Below are positions 7,036 through 11,349 of a stretch of 11,349 bases of DNA, in pieces. How positions within the stretch are numbered: position 1 is the stretch's first letter; each line of letters begins with the position of its first letter. The DNA is from Bacteroidota bacterium (lineage in GTDB: Bacteria > Bacteroidota > Bacteroidia > Bacteroidales > Bacteroidaceae), in contig JAFABV010000015.1 in NCBI GenBank assembly GCA_023425865.1, positions 1 through 11,349 on the forward strand. Reading direction: 5' to 3'. Under the pieces are notes generated by a model. That model saw nothing but the letters and a program-made list of their open reading frames with translations, did no database searches and was not told the DNA's origin. The position numbers and the translations under genes were made by a program.

Positions 7036-7443
7036 CTATCTATACTCTTTTGGCCCAATTGTAGCCTCAAGCACAATCTTACCAGACTGTTTGGAGCGGT
7101 AAACATAATGAAAATGGTAGCCTGCGTCTTTATAGGCCTTGAGCTTAGTGTCCTCTTTCAATTGACTGATAAGAAGCTTAACAAGTTTGGGCTTTGATTC
7201 CGCGATCAACTCCTCATTGTCAGCTTTGTCAACAAATTTATAATAATAATTGAGTGTCTTTGTCGCGCGTGTAAAGGAGAGGCTGTCTGTGATTTGGAAA
7301 TTTTGCGCTGGGGTGGGGCAGTAACGCTCTGTATAGGCCTTGGTTTCTTTTTCCGCACGGTCTTCCAAGGTGTCGTGATGACATGCCGTAAGCCCTGCTA
7401 CAAACATGCAAACTGCTGCCAGAGATAAGATGTTATTGTTCAT
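7036..7443 (-). CDS. Small secreted lipoprotein of unknown function
   Basis: The 135-residue product begins with a typical lipoprotein signal: MNNNILS, a hydrophobic stretch LAAVCMFVAGL, and the lipobox LTAC with Cys21 as the lipidated residue. The mature part (about 115 residues) is polar and lysine-rich, starting HHDTLEDRAEKETKAYTERYCPTPAQN. One Cys (C42) remains in the mature chain. The C-terminal half (YHFHYVYRSKQSGKIVLEATIGP) reads as alternating beta strands. I do not recognise a family. It is divergent from lepA and convergent with the YebC gene, so it is a single-gene unit. It is likely anchored in the outer or inner membrane. Confidence 0.8.
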   Translation of the reverse strand: MNNNILSLAAVCMFVAGLTACHHDTLEDRAEKETKAYTERYCPTPAQNFQITDSLSFTRATKTLNYYYKFVDKADNEELIAESKPKLVKLLISQLKEDTKLKAYKDAGYHFHYVYRSKQSGKIVLEATIGPKEYR

Positions 7444-7464
7444 TTTACATTCGGCTTAATTTTG
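7436..7464 (+). promoter_or_regulatory. Candidate upstream lepA promoter (TTG / TAATTTTG)
   Basis: TAATTTTG (7457-7464) is an exact TAnnTTTG match, with TTG at 7436-7438 and an 18-bp spacer. Predicted start is near 7471, giving a leader of about 78 nt for lepA. It overlaps the start of the divergent lipoprotein gene. Confidence 0.45.
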
Positions 7465-7467
7465 TGG

Positions 7468-7475
7468 CAAAGTTA
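7468..7475 (-). promoter_or_regulatory. Lipoprotein gene -7 box TAACTTTG (leftward)
   Basis: On the reverse strand this reads TAACTTTG, an exact TAnnTTTG match. Transcription would start near 7461-7463, leaving about 18-20 nt before the ATG at 7443. A convincing -33 element was not found. Confidence 0.5.
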
Positions 7476-7517
7476 GTAAAATTTTGCTACCAGTTCTCAT
7501 TTCTCCTATCTTTTTCG

Positions 7518-7525
7518 TATCTTTG
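7518..7525 (+). promoter_or_regulatory. Proximal lepA -7 box TATCTTTG
   Basis: TATCTTTG matches TAnnTTTG. The predicted start near 7531-7533 leaves a short A-rich leader of about 17 nt before the lepA ATG at 7549, similar to the other leaders here. The -33 region (about 7493-7498, GTTCTC) is a poor match. Confidence 0.55.
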
Positions 7526-7548
7526 CCCCTAAAGATAGAGAAAATAGA

Positions 7549-9330
7549 ATGGAAAATATTAGAAACTTCTGCATCATCGCCCATATCGACCATGGTAAGT
7601 CGACACTGGCTGACCGTATGCTTGAGTACACCAAGACGATAAAAATCACAGAAAACCAGATGCTCGACAATATGGACCTGGAACGTGAGCGTGGCATTAC
7701 GATCAAGAGCCATGCCATCCAGATGGAGTATCAGCAAGACGGGCAGAATTATATGCTGAACTTGATTGACACTCCGGGACATGTTGATTTTAGTTACGAG
7801 GTGTCACGAAGCATTGCGGCATGTGAGGGTGCGCTGTTGGTGGTGGATGCTACACAAGGTATTCAGGCACAGACTATTTCCAATCTATATATGGCTATCG
7901 ACCATGACTTGGAGATTATTCCGGTGATCAACAAGATTGATATGCCTAACGCTATGCCCGAAGAGGTGGAAGATGAAATCGTTGACCTCATCGGATGCGA
8001 CCCTGAAGACATCATCAGGGCCAGTGGTAAGACGGGGGAGGGCGTTGAAGACATCCTGAGGGCTGTGGTGGCACGTATTCCTGCCCCGAAGGGTGATACC
8101 GCAAAACCTCTACAGGCGCTTATCTTCGATTCTATTTTCAACTCCTTCCGTGGCATCATTGTTCTTTGTAAGGTGGAGAATGGAGTGGTGCGTCAAGGAG
8201 ACAAGGTGAAGTTTGTGCAGACCGGCATGGAGTACGACGCCGACGAGGTGGGTGTGCTGAAGCTTGACATGGAGCCGCGTAAGCAGCTCTCAACGGGCGA
8301 GGTAGGCTATATCATCTCGGGTATTAAGAATGCCACGGAGGTAAAGGTGGGTGACACCATCACCCACGTGGGCAGACCTTGTGGGGCGGCCATCAAGGGT
8401 TTCCAGGAAGTGAAGCCGATGGTATTTGCCGGTGTTTATCCCATCGATCCCTCAGAATATGAGAATCTGCGCGCCTCCTTGGAGAAGCTGCAACTCAATG
8501 ATGCCTCGCTGACCTTTATGCCCGAGTCATCACAGGCCTTGGGCTTCGGCTTTCGTTGTGGCTTCCTCGGTCTATTGCACATGGAGATTGTGCAGGAGCG
8601 TCTCGACCGTGAGTTTGATATGGAGGTGATTACCACGGTGCCTAACGTATCATATATGGTCTATGACAAACACGGTAAGGCTATCGAGGTACATAATCCG
8701 GGTGGTCTTCCTGAGATGACGAGCATTGACCATATAGAGGAGCCATATATCAAGGCAACCATCATTACGGCGGCCGATTATATTGGTCCGATTATGACAC
8801 TCTGTCTCGATAAACGTGGTGAACTCCTCGACCAGCAGTTCGTCTCTGGTAACCGTGTGGAACTTCACTTCATGATGCCATTGGGCGAAATCGTGATCGA
8901 CTTCTACGACAGACTAAAGTCTATCTCTAAAGGCTACGCCTCATTCGACTACCATATCGATGGGTTCAGGCCTTCTAAGTTGGCCAAACTCGACATCTTG
9001 CTCAATGGCGAGCCTGTTGACGCCTTGTCTGCGCTGACGCATCAAGACAACGCGGTGACGCTTGGCCGCCAGATGTGTGAGAAACTGAAGGAACTTATCC
9101 CGCGCCAACAGTTTGATATTGCCATTCAGGCGGCGATTGGCGCGAAGATTGTAGCACGTGAGACGGTAAAGCAGGTGCGCAAGGATGTACTTGCCAAGTG
9201 TTACGGAGGTGATGTCAGTCGTAAGCGTAAACTTCTGGAAAAGCAGAAGAAAGGAAAGAAACGCATGAAGCAGATCGGAAATGTGCAGGTGCCCCAAAAA
9301 GCTTTCTTGGCGGTGCTAAAGCTCGACTAA
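7549..9330 (+). CDS. lepA: Elongation factor 4 (LepA), translational GTPase
   Basis: LepA/EF4 is a ribosome-associated GTPase that acts during translation; proposed roles include back-translocation, relief of stalled ribosomes and initiation quality. The 593-residue product has G1 AHIDHGKST (11-19), the switch I segment RERGITIKS (46-54), G3 DTPGH (74-78) and G4 NKID (128-131). EF-G-like domains II, III and V follow. The LepA-specific C-terminal domain is complete, ending GGDVSRKRKLLEKQKKGKKR and GNVQVPQKAFLAVLKLD. This C-terminal domain separates it from EF-G and TypA. Length agrees with the family (about 595-600). Two promoter boxes precede it, and a Crp/Fnr-like gene starts 54 bp after it. 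Confidence 0.98.
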   Translation: MENIRNFCIIAHIDHGKSTLADRMLEYTKTIKITENQMLDNMDLERERGITIKSHAIQMEYQQDGQNYMLNLIDTPGHVDFSYEVSRSIAACEGALLVVDATQGIQAQTISNLYMAIDHDLEIIPVINKIDMPNAMPEEVEDEIVDLIGCDPEDIIRASGKTGEGVEDILRAVVARIPAPKGDTAKPLQALIFDSIFNSFRGIIVLCKVENGVVRQGDKVKFVQTGMEYDADEVGVLKLDMEPRKQLSTGEVGYIISGIKNATEVKVGDTITHVGRPCGAAIKGFQEVKPMVFAGVYPIDPSEYENLRASLEKLQLNDASLTFMPESSQALGFGFRCGFLGLLHMEIVQERLDREFDMEVITTVPNVSYMVYDKHGKAIEVHNPGGLPEMTSIDHIEEPYIKATIITAADYIGPIMTLCLDKRGELLDQQFVSGNRVELHFMMPLGEIVIDFYDRLKSISKGYASFDYHIDGFRPSKLAKLDILLNGEPVDALSALTHQDNAVTLGRQMCEKLKELIPRQQFDIAIQAAIGAKIVARETVKQVRKDVLAKCYGGDVSRKRKLLEKQKKGKKRMKQIGNVQVPQKAFLAVLKLD

Positions 9331-9384
9331 GAGAATCGTCTTGAGAATCTATAACCTTATTGTCAATATAAATTCTATTAGTAA

Positions 9385-9975
9385 ATGAAGGAGTTACAAA
9401 ACACCACGCGTGATATTGCGCGTGAATTGGCGCGAAAATACAGCACCATGACGCATGATGAACTCGACATTCTGGAGAGTATTCTGGTGCCTAAGAAGTA
9501 TGCCAAAGGAGAAATGATTCTCAGAGAAGGAGAGGTTTGCCGTGACATCTATTATATAGAAAAAGGTTTGGTACGGCAGTATTACTATAAAAATGACAAG
9601 GAGTTAACTGAGCATATTGGTGCTGATGGGGAGATCTTTATGTGCATAGAGAGTCTCTTCAAGGAAGAGCCCACGCATTTGGAGGTGGAGGCTCTTGAAA
9701 ATACAATCGTTTATTGTATGCCTCGTACCAAGTTGGAGCAGGTGGCCCTGCACAATGTCAATATTCAGATTTTGTATCGTAAGATATTGGAGGAGAGTCT
9801 CATAATTTCTCAGGTGCATGCAGACTTGGTGCGGTTTGAGACTGCGCAAAACCGCTACCAGCGCCTGTGTAAGCTGAAACCGCAAGTTGTTTTGAGAGCA
9901 CCTCTGGTGTTTATCGCCAGTTATCTGCAAATGACGCCCGAGACCTTAAGCCGCGTCAGAGCCGCAAAAGTATAA
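9385..9975 (+). CDS. Crp/Fnr-family transcriptional regulator
   Basis: The 196-residue protein has an N-terminal cyclic-nucleotide-binding-type beta roll (about 25-110), a dimer helix (about 118-150) and a C-terminal winged-helix DNA-reading segment (about 173-194, PLVFIASYLQMTPETLSRVR). The short wing after the recognition helix is usual for Bacteroidetes members of about 190-200 residues, so it does not look truncated. The phosphate-binding cassette of E. coli CRP (GE-x-n-RSA) is not conserved: GEIFMCIESLFKEEPTHLEVEA (82-103) lacks the Arg-Ser pair, so cAMP binding is doubtful. No Fnr-type cysteine cluster is present, so its signal is unknown. It follows lepA by 54 bp with no clear promoter box and ends at a strong terminator. 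Confidence 0.9.
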   Translation: MKELQNTTRDIARELARKYSTMTHDELDILESILVPKKYAKGEMILREGEVCRDIYYIEKGLVRQYYYKNDKELTEHIGADGEIFMCIESLFKEEPTHLEVEALENTIVYCMPRTKLEQVALHNVNIQILYRKILEESLIISQVHADLVRFETAQNRYQRLCKLKPQVVLRAPLVFIASYLQMTPETLSRVRAAKV

Positions 9976-9979
9976 AGTA

Positions 9980-10014
9980 AAAAAGCTGTGCATAAGTGAG
10001 ATGCACAGCTTTTT
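9980..10014 (+). terminator. Intrinsic terminator after the Crp/Fnr-like gene
   Basis: A perfect 14-bp stem, AAAAAGCTGTGCAT (9980-9993) with ATGCACAGCTTTTT (10001-10014), encloses a 7-nt loop AAGTGAG. The 3' arm ends in T5, then CTCTAT. The hairpin starts just after the TAA of the regulator gene and should end the lepA-side transcript. Its A/T-flanked symmetry could also work leftward. The group II intron begins 7 bases further on. Confidence 0.92.
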
Positions 10015-10021
10015 CTCTATC

Positions 10022-10499
10022 GTGTGTCGGGCATGACACAAACCTAACTGTTTCAACTCCAGTCGCAGGTATTTACCGCCAAGCGAAGCGAAAGGCAAGT
10101 CGTTGTCAGTAATGTCAAGGATGAAGGAAGCCACGTAGCGAGACGGCCGAGCCTACGGACAGAAACTTGGTACAAGGCTAAATGGGCATGGGTAAGACTG
10201 CGAAACAAGTTGAAGCCCGAATGGTAAACGTACTCCCCAAAGCAGTAAACCAAGAGGTTGTGGCCGTCATAAGGTTAGTGCCTTACCCCGAGAGCCCACC
10301 CAGCGTGTAGACACGTGCGATAAAAAGCTCATGGGTGGGAGTCAGCTGAGCCCATAGTAGGTACTTCACCATCACCGAAGGGGTTAATGTATGTATAGTG
10401 CTAATCGCTGTAAGCAATGCAACGGGAGTCAGAAAGTGAGACAAGAGCAGGGTGAGGAAACCGTAATTCCTCCAGCTTGGATGTAGCGGTGACGCTCCG
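10022..10499 (+). ncRNA. Group II intron ribozyme, domains I-III (approximate)
   Basis: This gene-free stretch is the catalytic RNA upstream of the maturase. Short open frames here are chance readings. Besides the opening hairpin and the EBS-bearing stem at 10295-10339, the sequence is rich in GNRA-like and purine-rich turns (for example CCGAAGGGG, 10376-10384). I could not assign the individual domain borders by eye. Confidence 0.7.
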
Positions 10500-11349
10500 A
10501 TGTATATTTACAAGCAGAATGAAAAGCAGCAAATGGAATTAATAGACGAGATTGTAGAAGAAAGAAACTTCCGGGAAGCCTGGATGTCAGTCAGGCGCAA
10601 CCATGGTGCAGCCGGCATGGACAAGATGTCGGTTGAGGCGCTTGACGTGTATATGCCCGCCCACATAGAGGAGATAAAAGCCTCGGTAAAGGGCAAGCGA
10701 TACAAGGCATCCCCCGTAAGCCGTGTCTACATCCCCAAGCCTAACGGCAAGCAACGGCCGCTGGGCATCCCTACGGTCGTTGACAGGGTAGTGCAGCAGG
10801 CCGCGGCGCAAGTGCTGGGCAAGGTGTACGAGCCAGTTTTCAGCGACCACAGCTACGGTTTCCGTCCCAACCGCAGTTGCCACAAGGCAATGGAAAGGGT
10901 GCTTGGATATCTGAACGAGGGATATGAGTGGGTGGTGGACTTCGACATAGAGAAGTACTTCGACACGGTCAATCACGACAAGTTGATTTCAATCCTGAGA
11001 GAGCAGGTCAACGACTCTGCTACTCTCCACTTGGTCCGCTCGTTCCTAAAGGCGGGCGTGATGGAGGAGGGGCTGGTACATGCCACCTCGGAGGGCGTTC
11101 CCCAAGGCGGCTGCCTATCTCCAGTGCTTTCCAACATCTACCTTGACAAACTGGACAAGGAACTCGAAAGCAGAGGGCTGAGGTTTGTCCGCTATGCAGA
11201 CGACTTCGACATCTTTGTCAAGAGTGAGATGGCAGCGGACAGAGTAATGGCATCGGTCAGCAGCTGGCTCGAGCGCAAGTTGCGTCTGAAAGTCAGTGCG
11301 ACCAAGACCAAAGTTGTAAGGCCCGGCAAGAGCAATTTTCTGGGCTTTA
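10500..11349 (+). CDS. ltrA: Group II intron reverse transcriptase/maturase, 3' end missing
   Basis: The intron-encoded protein copies and splices its own intron RNA. The first 283 codons are present and the frame is open to the window edge. Reverse-transcriptase blocks appear in order: RRNHGAAGMDKMSVE (32-46, RT0/1), VYIPKPNGKQRPLGIPTVVDR (76-96), HSYGFRPNRS (117-126), FDIEKYFDTVNHDKL (148-162, catalytic D149), EGVPQGGCLSPVLSNIYLD (198-216), RYADDFDIF (231-239, catalytic D234 and D235) and LKVSATKTKVV with FLGF (263-283). All three metal-binding aspartates are intact. The maturase (X), DNA-binding and any endonuclease domains lie beyond the window. ATG 10500 is the only start between the in-frame TAA at 10464 and the conserved region, apart from Met12; no clear ribosome-binding site is visible. 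Confidence 0.93.
   Translation, partial: MYIYKQNEKQQMELIDEIVEERNFREAWMSVRRNHGAAGMDKMSVEALDVYMPAHIEEIKASVKGKRYKASPVSRVYIPKPNGKQRPLGIPTVVDRVVQQAAAQVLGKVYEPVFSDHSYGFRPNRSCHKAMERVLGYLNEGYEWVVDFDIEKYFDTVNHDKLISILREQVNDSATLHLVRSFLKAGVMEEGLVHATSEGVPQGGCLSPVLSNIYLDKLDKELESRGLRFVRYADDFDIFVKSEMAADRVMASVSSWLERKLRLKVSATKTKVVRPGKSNFLGF

Larger units (their letters stand above)
10022..11349 (+). mobile_element. Group II intron (5' part; runs off window)
   Basis: The element opens with GTGTG (10022-10026), the group II 5' consensus GUGYG, followed by a hairpin GTGTC-GGGCAT-GACAC (10024-10039). About 478 nt of non-coding, structured sequence precede the maturase ORF at 10500, as expected for domains I-III with the ORF in domain IV. 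One clear substructure is the 8-bp stem CCCACCCA (10295-10302) with TGGGTGGG (10332-10339). It contains a small hairpin and the candidate exon-binding site GATAAA (10319-10324). That site can pair at five of six positions with the last six exon bases TCTATC (10016-10021). Domains V-VI and the 3' end lie outside the window, so completeness and subclass are undetermined. Insertion directly behind a terminator is typical of class C introns. Confidence 0.85.

Noticed and set aside
6919..7197. 92-codon rightward open frame over the convergent gap
   Set aside because: It starts inside the hairpin and runs antisense into the lipoprotein gene, whose signal peptide and promoter are much stronger evidence.
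9385..9975. Crp-like gene truncated by the intron
   Set aside because: Its stop codon and a perfect terminator lie upstream of the intron, and the length is normal for Bacteroidetes members.
10587..10976. 129-codon leftward open frame in the intron
   Set aside because: It is antisense to the reverse-transcriptase blocks, with no independent support.
10500..11349. Retron or diversity-generating reverse transcriptase
   Set aside because: The GTGTG-initiated structured RNA upstream, the YADD motif and the LKAGVM and TKTKVVRP-type blocks fit a group II intron protein; no msr/msd or template repeat was seen.

Overview
The window looks like a chromosomal segment of a Bacteroidales bacterium, most likely Prevotella or a close relative. 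The basis is the repeated promoter element TAnnTTTG (the Bacteroidetes -7 box) in front of several genes, A-rich leaders with few Shine-Dalgarno sites, moderate-GC genes separated by AT-rich gaps, and a YebC protein of the MGRAFEYRKA type. The genus is an inference; no rRNA gene is present to settle it.

Layout: positions 1-459 hold no gene. They contain an interrupted inverted repeat with a T tract (14-99), a tandem array of four 23-bp units (189-280) and a looser 22-bp array (313-378). A rightward gene set follows: rarA (replication-fork AAA+ ATPase), a D-2-hydroxyacid dehydrogenase of the glycerate/hydroxypyruvate type and, 2 bp later, a TRIC/UPF0126 membrane protein. pheT (Phe-tRNA synthetase beta chain) has its own clear promoter, and a YebC-family gene lies 61 bp behind it. 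A convergent gap with a long hairpin (6908-6970) separates these from a small leftward lipoprotein gene of unknown function. That gene is divergent from lepA (elongation factor 4), and the shared 105-bp gap holds facing promoter boxes. A Crp/Fnr-like regulator follows lepA and ends in a textbook intrinsic terminator (9980-10014).

Seven bases after that terminator the sequence changes to a group II intron (5' end at about 10022). About 480 nt of ribozyme RNA precede an intron-encoded reverse transcriptase/maturase that starts at 10500 and is cut by the window end at 11349. It is the only mobile element seen.

Most genes are housekeeping: replication-fork maintenance, tRNA charging, translation elongation and a YebC-type regulator. 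I see no clear novel defence or biosynthetic system. The less ordinary content is in the non-coding DNA (repeat arrays, hairpins, overlapping promoters), in the unknown lipoprotein, and in the placement of the intron directly behind a terminator.
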